The notes under the pieces: generated by a model | What the model saw: the letters and a program-made list of their open reading frames with translations, nothing else | Databases searched by the model: none | What the model was told of the DNA's origin: nothing | NCBI GenBank assembly: GCA_029204225.1 | Contig: CM055102.1 | Span: 41,751,229 to 41,815,228, forward strand | DNA: 64,000 nt | Source of the DNA: Diphasiastrum complanatum | Taxonomy: Eukaryota; Streptophyta; Lycopodiopsida; Lycopodiales; Lycopodiaceae | Direction of reading: 5' to 3' | Made by a program: the position numbers and the translations under genes | Shown here: one piece after another, positions 36,243-46,266 of the stretch | Layout: each line of letters opens with the position of its first letter | How positions within the stretch are numbered: the stretch's first letter is position 1

Positions 36243-39200
36243 TCCTCACATCTAACAACTTTCTAAATAACCAGTTTCACATTGTAAGGACCCATTTAAT
36301 GACTTGAGACTTTTTAGGCCTATTTCTCTAAATAGTATCATGGCATGCAGGCCCATTACTAAAGTTGGATATTACTGATATTCCAACAGTAGAGACATTA
36401 ATTCATTAACTTTTGATTATTGAGGTGTTTGGGCTCTTTGTGGGAGAACTCAACGACATTGCCTGCAGAGCTCTGTCTGTGATTTTAGTTGGTGATCTTT
36501 AGTAATCTTTAAAGGAGATTGCTCATTGTCTAGTGATTATAGTCTTTCTATGCTTTTTGTGATGCCATAATTGTGACAACATATCGTGCTAACTATCAGC
36601 CAATCCGCCATCAAATTTGCATGGAGGAGACAATGCCCAAAGGCAGCAGATACTCCATGGCCAAGAACAAGCCATCAAGAGGATTAGTCGTGAAAGAAGT
36701 CGTCGCCAAAGAACTATCTGTGTGAAGGAGTTTAGTCAGCAACATAGCAGTTTCTTTCAACAACTCAAGAAGGAGATCAAGGTCAGCGGTTGTGAGGATA
36801 GTAGGCGATGTGGCTAGAAGGCAAATGTAAGGAAAATAGTAGTAATGTGAAGGTAGCAGCTCAAAAGATAGTGCTATTTGCAGGCAACTTATAGCAATTT
36901 TTAGGAGATTCAACATGGGTGGATGATCTCTAATAAGAGGAACAAGGCAAATTTTCTATTGTCATCTGACAACGATTTTAGAATGCATTTGGAACATACA
37001 TGATACAAAAGCAACCTGCCTTAGATCCACCTGATAGCTATAACACTTAAAAACGAGGATTCTGGTGCTTATCATGACCATTTTCTTGTCAGATTGTTAG
37101 CTTTGAAGGGCAAATTTTGACCTAAGTATTAGATTTTGTCACGCCTTTCAAAGATCATATATGAGCAATTATAATAATAATAATCCCTGGTTTTATTATT
37201 AAATCATGGGAAACCCTATCAATGTACAAAAAGATGAAAGTTTATAGAATGATAATGCCGAACGACAAAAATGAATCAAGTTGATCAAAAGCTTAATAAA
37301 ACCTAAAATAGTAAATTAATTACTCAAAACCAACTGCTTGATGTAAATCACTAACTAGAATAGTGTCACTCATAGGTAATGTAGGAAGGTTTGAAGCAAC
37401 TGCCCTTGCAAATTGAGCTTGTTGAAGAATTGAAAGTGCCTGGGAACGTTGCAATGCAATCGAAATACGCTGACGGTAGAAATATACAATGACGGATGGT
37501 AACGTTATACATTGTCCCTGGCGTTTCACAACAAGCTCCGCACATAATGACAAAAAATCATTAAATTTCTTAGGAAGACATCCATATGTTTCCAAGGCAA
37601 AGGGGATGAAATCTTCACCAGATGCACGATCATTATAATCTCGCTCCTTCTCTTGAGCTACGTGAGATGCAGCGGCCCCTTGTGTGGAGGCCGAGCTCAA
37701 TCCACATAACAAAGTATGAAGAGGCAAGGCCGATTGAGGTCACATCAAGCTTTTTCTGATTTTGTTAATTCTCTAGCTTTTGATTCAAGTATTTGGAGGA
37801 GGTTAATAGCTTTATTATTTAGCTTCATGGATCATAGATTGAAGCTAAGGGAACATCCTTCTGTGTGCACTTGAAAAGCAAGGGAATCAGCTCCTTTGAG
37901 GCTCTTTTTGGTAATTTATCTTGCATGACATGTGCATGCCAATATCCTTGATTGCATGCAACATGGAGGCAAGGCTAGTATTGAATTTGGTAAAGCAACT
38001 CTATTTGTGGTCAACTCACATCAAACTTTTTACTTTATAGTAAGTTCCATGGTATAGCAAAAATCAAGCAAATTCTACTTTAATTTAGTGGAAAGATTTG
38101 GTAGTTTCTTGGAGATATACCAATGTAAAGCAGTGAGTTGCTATTGCAAGCCTCGATAAGTATTGTTTGGGAGAAACTAGCAAATTGGACACTACAAACC
38201 AAAATACAGGAAAATTCAAGATGTAACTTGTCCTAGTTCATAAAGATAGGTGGGATATTGTGACTGGTGAGGAGTCAGGGCCCACAGGAGACAGAAGCAA
38301 TAAAAAGGGACATGTCTACAACGTGTCAATCAAAGAGAATGTGTGGAAGAGAATGTGATTCCACACATTGGCAAAGCCAAGTTTGCAAGTGAAGTCTGGG
38401 AGATGCTTCAGTAATATGCGAGAAGCAACACATCTATCTCTGTGTAGGACTAGCTAATAGCAGTTGAAGTGAATTCTAGGTCTAATCTTACTTCTATTGT
38501 ACTGAATGTGCACTTTCAAAATGTTGTTGTGAGCTTGTTAGTTGGAGAGAAGCAGCCTAGTTTTAAGGACTTATGTAGCTTGCTATTGCATGAAGAAACT
38601 GGGAAATACAGTTCTGAAGTTAAGAATGCTGAGAGTATGGGGATGGAGCAAGCATTGGTTGTAAGTAAAAAGAAAGGCCAAAGTAAGATGGAAAGCAGGA
38701 TGGTGATTCTTTTTCATGCTCCAAAAAGAAAAGTAACTAACTGCTTTTATTTTGGTAAGTTTGGTCATTTCAAGCAGGATTGTTCAAAAAGACATGCAGA
38801 TTTGAAGAGGAATGGTGTCACTCATGATAATCAAAACCAATTTGTTGAAGCAGGTGGTTTATAAGCTAGTGGACTTAGTGTGAGATGATCATCATCTCTT
38901 GAATACACTCGATGAGAAGGGACTCGGGAGTGTATCAGGATTGCTAGTTCGAGGACTTGGGTGCGTCTCAACGTGTGTTCAAGGTGAGATTGGTTTCATA
39001 CCCTTGAGGAGGATTGCATAGATCTCAAATGTCTACTTTGGTGATGAGTTAGTTCATAGAGTTCATCATGACTAGGGTGAAGTGATCGCAACAATGCCTT
39101 CACATAAGAAGAAGATCATCAAAATTCCACGTGATCTTCTGTCGAATGTTGGAGTTGTTGATCAAGGAATGCAGGTTGAGTTTGATAGCAGTCGATACAT

Positions 39201-41040
39201 AGTCAAGAACAAGGACAAGGTGGTTGTTGAAGGAAAGGAAGGTTGTACAAACGATTTGTCACTACGGTAAGGGTCAACAAGTCTTGTACATCCAAGGATT
39301 AGGTGAAGGATGATTGTGTGTTTTGTTCTCTATCTATTTCCACATCTACCTCAGATTTTAGGACAAGTCTAGGGATCAGGAAAGATGGCAAAAGGATGAA
39401 GAAAAAGGTGAAGCAGTATTAACGGAACCTCAAGGCATAGGGATCAGCAAGATTGAGGAATTTCAAAAGAGAATGTTACTACATTGGCAATACAGATATA
39501 ACCTAAAAGAGGGGGTTTGGTTGTTTGGGGGGGGGATGGGGGGAGTCAAATGTGTACTGGGTGTATGAATGTAGACATATATGATCCTTAATTCTAGGGA
39601 ACTCAAATAATGTTAAGTCATGGTTAAATTAAGGCATGCATGACCCAGATAGTCACCTTAGATTATTTGCATGGAGCATGCAAAGGCAGAAATGGTTTTT
39701 ACCTACTATGAACAATATCAAAATTGCATGATATAGATTCATGCAAAACCCTCTGGTACCTATGAGTTTCTAGAGGAGCCACGGATTTGATATAAGTAGG
39801 TTCAAGGACATCATTTCAAGCAAGACCGTGTTTCCTTGTCTCAATTTTGACTATATTAGTAGGTTAGGAAATTAACTGTGTTTGATGTGGTGCTTGACTC
39901 TACTCCTTTGCTCACTTTCCAATAAAACCTGCATTGCATGCAGTCTCATATAATCATGCTCCGATACGAGTCCTGTTGACAATGATTTTTTTTATGGTGA
40001 CAGCATATGATTTTGGGAGGAGTTCCCTTATTGGTTTTGTCTGCAATTCAGCATGACCCAGCTTTGAATGGGCACTTTCAAGATTTGGATATCAATGACT
40101 GGCTTTCCCTTCTCTATACCTCTGTCTTCGGGAGTGCAATCAGTTATGGGGTATTTTTTTACAATGCAACAACAGGTCAAATCTATGCTTAACCCCTTAC
40201 ATCCTTTGATTGCTCTAAGAGATCAGCAGACTATCTATGTTTCGCTTTTCACCTTTGCAATAAGGATCTTCTAGATAGTGATGACTTCTCTTTGAATTTG
40301 AAACTCACATGAAGCTAAGTTGCTATACATATATCACTTTGAAAAGCTGTCTAATTTTCATTTTAATGATCGATCGATCAATCAATCAGTAAATAATGAC
40401 CTGTTTTTCTGTCACTTAGCTGTCTTCATTCAGCTTTCTTGACTTCTGAATCCCAATACTAGGAGAACAACCTTGAAATGCATCAATTCTTAAATCTAAG
40501 AAACGTATGACCCATGATTACCGGGCTGCTTGCTAGTTTTGAGTTCCATGTAGGGATATCACACTGAGCTTTCTAATCTGGTGCTGATTGTGTTGTGTGT
40601 TTATACCTGTTGGGTTTTCTGTTCTGCAGGCAGTCTAACTAGACTCAGCTCTTTGACTTTCCTGACCCCGATGTTCGCTGCCCTATTTGGGTAGGTTGTT
40701 ATATGGAAAATCACCTCAACTTTCCACAAGCTCACTTTCTGTATTTAAACTAAGCAGCTCATGTCATCAAAGAAGGAATGCTAGAAACTGGTTCAGGAAA
40801 AGCAGTCGAACAGTGCTAGAATCAGTGATGAGGACTTTTAGATAGTTCAGAGTTTGTTGCCTTAGCAAAGGGTAAGCACTCTCATGCACATTTTTCTGAA
40901 TATGTTGCAGGTATTTCTTTCTAGGTGAAGTGCTTAGTCCCCTTCAGTTATTGGGTGCGACAGTGACTTTGAGTTCCATTTATCTAGTAAATGCAAAGTC
41001 TGGTGCTTCTTCCAAAGAGTTGGATGAAAGAGGAAGCTGA
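20787..41040 (+). CDS. EamA/DMT transporter, plastid WAT1-related (At3g02690-like), 7 exons
   Basis: Join of exons 20787-21842, 22802-22849, 24239-24361, 24831-25049, 40004-40175, 40630-40690 and 40911-41040, giving 1809 bases and 602 residues with no internal stop. All introns are GT-AG and the phases agree. Residues 1 to about 265 are Ser/Thr-rich and poorly structured, as for a plastid transit peptide plus linker. Two EamA repeats follow. Repeat 1 has VSPFFFWGTAMVVMKQVLPK, GPFFVAATRLIPAGALVIAF, GFLAEGLKRTSAGLGS and VIIDSQPLTVAVLA. Repeat 2 has WMLLAAQSMAIGTVMFRWV, YSDPIMATGW, LYTSVFGSAISYGVFFYNA and LTRLSSLTFLTPMFAALFG. This makes about ten membrane helices. The match to the Arabidopsis plastid WAT1-related protein, recalled from memory, covers every exon. 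The substrate is unknown. The N-terminus is longer than I recall for the homologue (about 420 residues in total). The ATG context (GGCGATGG) is strong. Confidence 0.95.
22172..22213 (+). repeat. (GA)n microsatellite in intron 1
   Basis: About 20 uninterrupted GA units. A shorter imperfect tract follows at 22732-22760. Confidence 0.95.
22802..22849 (+). CDS. Exon 2 of the EamA transporter (16-codon microexon)
   Basis: Acceptor TTGTAG|GGG, codes GFLAEGLKRTSAGLGS, donor AGC|GTAAAT. Exact in-frame fit between exons 1 and 3 and to the family motif. Confidence 0.94.
24239..24361 (+). CDS. Exon 3 of the EamA transporter
   Basis: 41 codons, VIIDSQPLTVAVLA to GIIGLLLLE; acceptor ACACAG|GTG, donor GAG|GTGCGG. 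Reading on past the donor hits a stop within six codons (VRHQK*), so intron retention would truncate the protein after the first EamA repeat. Confidence 0.94.
24831..25049 (+). CDS. Exon 4 of the EamA transporter
   Basis: 73 codons, VPPEALESLL to SDPIMATGW; acceptor ATGCAG|GTA, donor TGG|GTATGA. It is the last exon before the 15 kb intron. Confidence 0.94.
25050..26080. other. Intron 4 start, no gene recognised
   Basis: Nothing firm. A minus frame at 25738-25526 looks hydrophobic but matches nothing I know. CAGAATCGCATTTCGG at 25815 resembles the inverse of the sequence at 30024-30041 and might be a hAT end (weak). Confidence 0.35.
26425..26443. repeat. Poly-C (poly-G on minus) run
   Basis: 19 consecutive C. 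On the minus strand it codes the glycine run after RGRPRGFGRG in the hAT tail and is followed by a stop; probably slipped. Confidence 0.9.
27850..28850. other. Non-coding stretch inside the hAT relic
   Basis: Between hAT exons. The word CATGCAAG/CATGCA recurs about ten times at 27910-28035. No gene seen; it may be a long intron of the transposase. Confidence 0.4.
29964..30041. repeat. 30-bp tandem repeat with GCGAATCGCGATTCGC palindromes
   Basis: Units begin at 29964, 29994 and 30024 (2.6 copies). Each contains the 16-base palindrome GCGAATCGCGATTCGC. It lies just outside the hAT N-terminus, so it may be a terminal or subterminal hAT structure. Confidence 0.85.
30064..30896 (+). repeat. Direct duplication of about 344 bp (30064-30407 and 30553-30896)
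   Basis: The two blocks begin GGTACAC(A/G)TTCCTC and end near GCACTTGAGATAG, 489 bases apart, with only scattered substitutions. The 145-base spacer differs. The word TGGCATTCTTGGTC inside it recurs near 31946 and 32617, so the whole 30-33 kb stretch may be one degenerate repeat family. Confidence 0.85.
30897..33055. other. Intron sequence with no recognised gene
   Basis: Only short ORFs with no family pattern (for example 31287-31619). T-rich and repetitive in style. Nothing assigned. Confidence 0.4.
33119..33349. mobile_element. 231-bp MITE, hAT-like, with 8-bp target duplication
   Basis: Flanked by AATGATTT on both sides (33111-33118 and 33350-33357). Ends are CAAAGTACC... and ...GGAACTTTG, inverse of each other. 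The interior has nested palindromes (33164-33205 is nearly perfect) and CAGGTGCC/GGCACCTG words on both arms around a T/A-rich centre. A sequence at 36241-36360 matches both flanks without the insert, so the empty site is visible. An 8-bp duplication and CAAAG-type ends indicate the hAT superfamily. It encodes no protein. Confidence 0.9.
33380..34041 (-). pseudogene. Copia gag C-terminal remnant and leader
   Basis: A minus frame at 33655-33380 shows SVTGVSSLLIQEELRRGKKK and a zinc knuckle CTYCRKLGHVVSKRW, in which the last cysteine is Arg. 33660-34041 is decayed gag and leader. The primer site and LTR follow on the right, so this is the 5' end of a minus-strand copia element. Confidence 0.75.
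34042..34177 (-). repeat. Copia primer site and LTR fragment cut by a LINE
   Basis: Minus strand TGGTATCAGAGCA (34054-34042) abuts an LTR end at 34055 (plus TGTTCAAAAT). The LTR stops after about 120 bases, where the tail of the LINE begins. Confidence 0.8.
34178..36169 (-). mobile_element. 5'-truncated LINE with reverse transcriptase
   Basis: Minus strand. RT starts in the window at about 36169 (FWRMFSKNPCKP) and continues through 35949-35569 (THKATNVDSLSMDFLKPIA, TNLLHPILKAGDP, NYRTIMINHTMAKLYG, GQAGFRDGHSTADQVFIL) and 35578-35177 (YCCFVDFHKAFDSVPRHLLL, GVKQGCPLSPTLFALYIDDL, LLYADDVALLS with the YADD catalytic pair). The C-terminal part at 34931-34700 has the zinc-like CQCC...ESHFIFRCPAY motif. 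The 3' end is a short ATTCA-type tandem tail (34177-34195), typical of LINE ends. The endonuclease half is missing, which is normal for target-primed insertion. Frameshifts separate the pieces. Confidence 0.9.
36170..36240 (+). repeat. (AG)n microsatellite at the LINE 5' junction
   Basis: 71 bases of uninterrupted AG. The other LINE end also sits at GTGAGAGAGA, so GA-rich DNA was the likely target and the tract later expanded. Confidence 0.95.
36241..36360. repeat. Empty-site paralogue of the MITE locus
   Basis: TCTCCTCACATC...AACCAGTTTCACATTG... through ...GGCATGCAGGCCCAT matches 33050-33118 plus 33350-33410 with the 231-bp insert absent. Probably an old copia gag-derived segment. Confidence 0.85.
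36361..37140. other. Intron sequence with no recognised gene
   Basis: Nothing assigned; ORFs here are short and without family motifs. Confidence 0.4.
37170..37727 (-). pseudogene. 3' end of a probable non-LTR retrotransposon (copy 2)
   Basis: A minus frame of 135 residues (37727-37320): GAAASHVAQEKERDY, GEDFIPFALETYGCLPKKF, FLSLCAELVV, FYRQRISIALQRSQALSIL and the end SDLHQAVGFE. It is more intact than copy 1 at 19742. The shared 3' tail runs to about 37183 and ends in a short ATT-type tandem (37169-37183, minus strand GGATTATTATTATTA), the usual form of a LINE/RTE 3' end. The domain itself is not one I can name. Confidence 0.6.
38190..39520 (+). pseudogene. Copia remnant: gag, zinc knuckle, pre-integrase
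   Basis: Plus strand, same as the host gene. 38240-38460 reads RWDIVTGEESGPTGDRSNKK and decayed gag (IGKAKF, EVWEMLQ in shifting frames). 38469-38864 ends with knuckle CFYFGKFGHFKQDCSK, whose second Cys is Phe. 39082-39270 resembles the pre-integrase stretch (VVDQGMQVEFDSSRYIVKNK). A G-rich tract at 39508-39545 may be a polypurine tract. LTR ends were not found. Confidence 0.7.
40004..40175 (+). CDS. Exon 5 of the EamA transporter
   Basis: Codes HMILGGVPLLVLSAI to FFYNATT plus one base of a split glycine codon; acceptor GACAG|CAT, donor ACAG|GTCAAA. It continues the exon 4 frame across 14,954 bases. Confidence 0.94.
40630..40690 (+). CDS. Exon 6 of the EamA transporter
   Basis: 61 bases, codes SLTRLSSLTFLTPMFAALF between two split glycine codons; acceptor CTGCAG|GCA, donor TTTGG|GTAGGT. 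Confidence 0.94.
40911..41040 (+). CDS. Exon 7 of the EamA transporter and stop
   Basis: Codes YFFLGEVLSPLQLLGATV then SIYLVNAKSGASSKELDERGS and TGA; acceptor TTGCAG|GTA. The last helix and a short hydrophilic tail. Confidence 0.94.
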
Positions 41041-42583
41041 AGATGAGCACACAAGATCACTGTAGCATTATAAGGCAATAGTTGCTGCTTTTGGTGCAAG
41101 AAGCAGTTAAAAATCCTGGGGAAGTGATTTTTCTTTCCTGATAGTGGTTTACTGACAGGTCATAAATTACAGTCCTCTTGCTCTGCAAACTCATGCCAGA
41201 ATATGGTGGTGTAAAGTTTGCTGTCTACATTTTGTGAGTAGAACTTCCACATTTGAGTAATTAATAAGTTATTGCTGAGATTGAACAGTCTGTATGTGCT
41301 GCTTACCTGGACTGGAGTTGAGTCGATATTCAACTGGAGGCATGGTTATGTTAAGCTTTCTGGTTCATGTTTGCAGTTACACTAAGAGATACCATAACAA
41401 AGCCACCAGTTTTTGGGCAAGTGTTCCATTCTCTTATCTGTCACAAGAAAGCTATGTGTCACAAAATGAAGGACCAGATTTGTTTACTTATATATAGAGC
41501 TCAACATATCATGTTGCATATAACAATTTTCTGTAAAATAACTTTTTTAGTGATATTTCTCCCCTTGCAAATGCTGTTGATCTGTCCGTCTCTTGATAGA
41601 GCTTCCAAAGCCTGCAATCAGCTCCCTGACAAAAGGGCAGGCAGCAATCTGGTGCTCGAGTCTCCTACATCTATGGCTGACATCCAGTAAGCCGTTGAAG
41701 AGCAAGCTTTGAAATTAGAATTTTGGCAGGTTTAGCACGATACCGTCAAGCCATCATGGACTAGTCTTCACAGTATACAAGCTCTTTCTATGAAGTAAAG
41801 GTTGATCCTCTTTGCCCTTCAGAACAAGTTATAATGTTATAAATTCAGAAAGAAAATTTGCAGGAGGTATTTCAACTTCCCGGGAAACCGGACAATCATA
41901 CCCATAAGGCAATCTCAGAGCAGGGAAGAAAAGCTTTTTGGAAGATCGCCTGTAATATTGTGAAACAATGTCATGACCCTCTAGGACACATTTGTATCAA
42001 CCCAACTTCACTAATTCTTGTATTGTTTTTGCATATATTTTTTGACATAGATATCAGAGAATATGGAACTATTAAGCTTTAGGAATTTGATGTGATTTTT
42101 ATGTGAGCAAATAAGTGTGGAACCTAGTGCGCATGGCAATGGGTCTTATGAGATTAGTGATCATGAATTTTAGTCTTCTGACTATAAAAATCATGCTCCA
42201 TTGGTATTTACCATACACACAGTTGAAAGAAGTTCGTTTACTTGGCCATGCCTAGGTGACTTTTGAGTGTGAGCTGGAGATGTGTGAAATGAGATATGCC
42301 TGGGGATGTGGCATTCTATAAGCCGAAAAGGTATTTTAGTCCGAGTTGGATATTACAGACGTTTTATCACATTAATTACTGAAAGCATGGATGGCGTACT
42401 TCGATCTATCCAGCTGTGGATTGTCACTCATTAAAAGTCCTCAAACATAGATTACAGTAGGCTAGGTCTATTCTGAGCTCAAGAAAGGGGAAGAGGGAGC
42501 TAGGTGCTGCTATAATTTTAACGCTCTAGGGACTACTCATTGATTAAAGAGGAGGGGCGTGGAGAGGAGACCCATATCTACCC

Positions 42584-42643
<60 letters not shown>

Positions 42644-43670
42644 CATTCAAGGTGTAAGCTAGTTTCTTTATGTTCAGCTTTTTGCTTGTCTTCTATTTGA
42701 ATTGTCTAGCCATGACTAGTGGTTCATTTAATCTACATAAGAAAGGAGAGTAATCACTTATCATTTGTAATGTTTTGTTCTAACATGATTGTGATATGGA
42801 TATATTTCTATAGTTGACAATTTTATGGATACTACTTATCTTTGAAACCCCAAGCCTTTGTTGTACTTATTGATTTTTCTATTGTACAACCTATAGGTGG
42901 TCCAAATCTGTGAGCAGTTGGTAATAATCATAACAATGTTATGTATAGACCATACTGGTGTGGTAAAATTTAAACCTGATCAATAGCAGACTGTATTGGT
43001 TTTATACAATTAGCAATTGCTTGAAAAGAATTTATTTAATGCCACTTGTGTCATATGAATATCACTTTGTGTCATATGAATATTCTTTTCACAATCTCAT
43101 ATGAATGTCCTCTTCACCGTATTTTTGGGGGCAGCGTGAGGGGGCTTGACTCCTTTGCATTTGATATTCTAGTGTTTGGAAGTTTCCATTAATGCATGAC
43201 TTTTGCACTCAAGTTCACGCAATTCAATTTTGTAGTGGGCTTGAGCTTCTTGTCACGTGGCAAATTTTGCAAAATTTCTTCCTTTCGATTGTATAGGAAA
43301 ATTGAGTACAAGAGATATCTTTCAATTTTTGGAGGTGGTCTTGCCCCTTTATTCTGTTTGACTACTTCAAAATGACAAAGATTCTAATTCAAGCCCTTTA
43401 CCAATATTTGATGGTGCTAATTTAGCTAGGTGAGTCCTCACATGGTTTGTGTGATTCTAATTTAGAGTGCCAAGAGCCTTCACATGATACATGTGATTCC
43501 TCTTAAGATAGCTTTTCATTTAAAATTGACTTTTGGTCATTTACTATTTTAATTTAGTTCAAATGTCCAAGTGACTTTATTTCTAACCACAATTTGCATA
43601 ACTTTACTAGTTGTGGACACGTTGTTGTGGACTTGTACATGTAGGATGCTAGTGCCCTCATTTATTTATT
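41041..43670 (+). other. 3' UTR and downstream region
   Basis: Follows the EamA stop. No clear poly(A) signal could be fixed and no other gene was recognised. A (GA)n tract lies at 42585-42641. From about 42700 the sequence is plain AT-rich intergenic DNA. Confidence 0.45.
42585..42641 (+). repeat. (AG)n microsatellite
   Basis: 57 bases of AG, the fourth long GA tract in or next to the EamA gene. Confidence 0.95.
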
Positions 43671-43674
43671 TTAA

Positions 43675-45168
43675 TTACATTGGATTTATATACAAAGCAA
43701 TCCAAGTGCTCCAACAAAGCCTTAGAGCTAAACAATATTTGTGGAACAGATTGCCATTTATTGATGTATCGTTCAATTGTTGTAAATTCACTACTTCTTG
43801 GAATAGACTATCCTTAATGTGATAGGGACTTTCTCTAGTAAACTTCAACTTTTCCTTGATTATCTTTGTTTTGTATATAAGCACAAGATTTTCATTTCGT
43901 AGATCTTTTTTGTAAAGGCGACAATCATGCCAAGTCTTTTGCTATGATTTCTTTGCACAGACACATGAAATGCTAGCAATCTAATTTCACACGCCTTATA
44001 TATTGTCTCATGTGGTAGTTGGAGACTTCTAGAGTCATCCAAGCGTTTGGTGCTTGCGACCTTTAAGGTACCAGAAACTTCACCAACATTGTTGCATTAT
44101 GGTTGTACACTAGGTGTAAAGTTGTGTGGTTGGTGTTGGCTTTATATGCAATTCTTTATATAGTTCCAAATTCTCAAAAATTAGCGTGCAACTCATTTAA
44201 ATCATCTTTACTTCCACAAATTTGGTTAGAATGGTTCACAATCTTATTAGAAGATCCTACCTGGCCATTGCCCCTTAAATAGTAGGGTGTCTTGAAGCAA
44301 TGGATCACCAAAAATTCATCTAGCAAGGTTTTAATGGTTTTGTTCACGAAATGAGTTCCATGATCATTGACTATCTCAATTGGACATCCAAATTTGGCAA
44401 TCATATTCTCATATAAGAATTTGGCTATGGATCTAGCATCAACTATGCACACTACCTTTGCCTCCACCCACTTAGTGAGATAATTTGTAGCTCTTCTGCT
44501 TCTAATTGTTCTGTTGGATTTGTAGATTTTTCAACGGTTTAGTGAAGGTGTCAATAGAAGTTGTAGAGGTAGATGTGCAACTATATTCTTCTATCTTCCC
44601 CTTTCCCTTGTTTCGATGGTGCCCTTTGGATGTATCAGTGGAGCTATCCGAACTACTTTCCAAGCTCTCGTCCGCCTCTCATGGCATCAACACATGCTTC
44701 ACTAAAGGTATCATATTTACTTCTGCGTTTCATATGGCGTCGAATGCTTTTTGGAAACCTTTTCATAACCCATGAGATCACAGTAGCGTTAGGCACACTA
44801 GTTGGGGTTTCCATAAATCTAGTGGTCTTGAAGCACAAGATGAATTCCCTTCGTAATGCGACCCAACCTTCTTTTTCGGCGGTCCCTAGGTTGAAATACC
44901 AATTATTGGCAGAATTAATGAGGCATAAGTTGAAATAATTCCTCATTAATTAGTCATCATTCATTCCAGTAATTTTGAAAGCCTCTTCATACATCTGAAG
45001 AAACCTGTTAGGGTCACTCTGGTTGTTAAACTTCAATAACTCTATCTTAGACAGACCTCGGTTGTGAGTCAGGACATTCTCGCTATTTGCCATGATTGAA
45101 ATTACCACTGGGGGAACCGGTTGCATTGGGTCTGCAATCTTGAATACGCTAAAGCTAGACATATTCAT
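43675..45168 (-). pseudogene. Internally deleted Ty3/gypsy element: gag joined to integrase
   Basis: Minus strand. Gag: 45168-44950 (LSKIELLKFNNQSDPNRFLQ, MYEEAFKITGMNDD) and 44946-44653 (RNYFNLCLINSANNWYFNL, WVALRREFILCF). Integrase: 44467-44174 (VVCIVDARSIAKFLYENMI, EIVNDHGTHFVNKTIKTLL, YYLRGNGQVGSSNK) then 44042-43675 with the C-terminal part (YKTKIIKEKLKFTRESPY). Protease, RT and RNase H are missing, so a deletion of about 2 kb lies near 44480-44650. The catalytic Glu of DD35E is Gly (44277-44275). Confidence 0.85.
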
Positions 45169-45322
45169 GGGATTGTTTTTGTATTTTCGATATTTTTTTA
45201 ATGTTTTTGGATTTTGATCTTTTAGGCACTTTGGTCAGGTCTCTCTTGGGCAAGAGAAATGGCGTGTTTTATGTTTTTGGGTTTTTGTTGTTTCTTAGAG
45301 TAATTTGTCAGAAAATAGCACA

Positions 45323-45460
45323 GATCAAGGCACCTGCACTTACAGATCCATCCTAGACCATAACACTGATCAAGACACCTACTCTTGCATATCCATCCAA
45401 GATTGTATCCACAAATCAAGACACCTATAATCATAGATCCATCCAAGATCTTGATCATTT
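45323..45460. repeat. 45/46-bp tandem repeat, three copies
   Basis: Units start at 45323, 45368 and 45414: GATCAAGRCACCTRC..., then ...AGATCCATCCAAGA. It lies in the leader of the deleted gypsy element. Confidence 0.9.
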
Positions 45461-46214
45461 CAGGTGTTTCTTCAAGGTAGCTGTTAAGAACCCGATGAGT
45501 TTTGATATCAGCCCTTTGTTTTTTGCTTTTCTGATATATACTATTTTTGTGTTTTTTTTTAAATTTATTCCTCGTTTTAGAGGTTTTGTTGGTTAAAAGG
45601 AAAAGACATTTTTATCAAGGATTTTTCTATCCCCAATGCATGATAAAAAATCTACTTGCTCTTATTATAACGATCGCTAAGTGAAGATCTTCAATAATCC
45701 TATCACATGCATACCAAAAGGACACCTACGGAGCATAAACCACCCAACCAATAGGAAATGGCTAGTCAATACCCTAACCACTTCACCCCCAAGCCAAGGT
45801 GAATGAATACATGAGAGGAGGGGATTCTGGCTCATGAATAAGAAATTCCAATAGGGAGATGGGTGAGTTTCCATAGTATATATTTTCTCCAAGAGGAGAG
45901 AATATTCCTCTTAGGATCCCCATGCAAGCTATGTATCTATTGAACTCCTATTCTTGCATTATAGTAGTCAAACACCATGCAAGTGCTCCTATGTCCAATC
46001 ATCCTATAAAATAGTCAAGAAAATAAATTTAGAATGGAAGATAACAATACAACCTCAAACTTCAACATTTGCTTGAAAAAAGAAAACTGCACAATACCAA
46101 TACCAATATAATATCTACTTACCAGATCATGTTCATCGTATTAAACGACGTTCGTTCTGCTAATGTCATGTCCTCCAATAGCCTCTACACTGCCCGAGGG
46201 GATATACTGAGTCC
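45461..46214. other. Non-coding stretch, possibly gypsy LTR or leader
   Basis: No gene. On the minus strand a TATATATAC-like box near 45885 might belong to an LTR, but no paired copy is visible. Confidence 0.3.
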
Positions 46215-46266
46215 TTGAAGGATTATTTTTTTGGAATTTCAAAAATTCTTTCTCAATCGGCAAAGT

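Larger units (their letters stand above)
25050..40003 (+). other. Intron 4, 14,954 bases, filled with transposons
   Basis: Bounded by TGG|GTATGA and GACAG|CAT. Contains, in order, a hAT relic, a 30-bp tandem repeat, a duplicated 0.34 kb block, a MITE, a copia gag and LTR remnant, a LINE, a (GA)n tract, a non-LTR 3' end and a plus-strand copia remnant. All recognised coding elements before 38 kb lie antisense to the gene. Confidence 0.92.
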
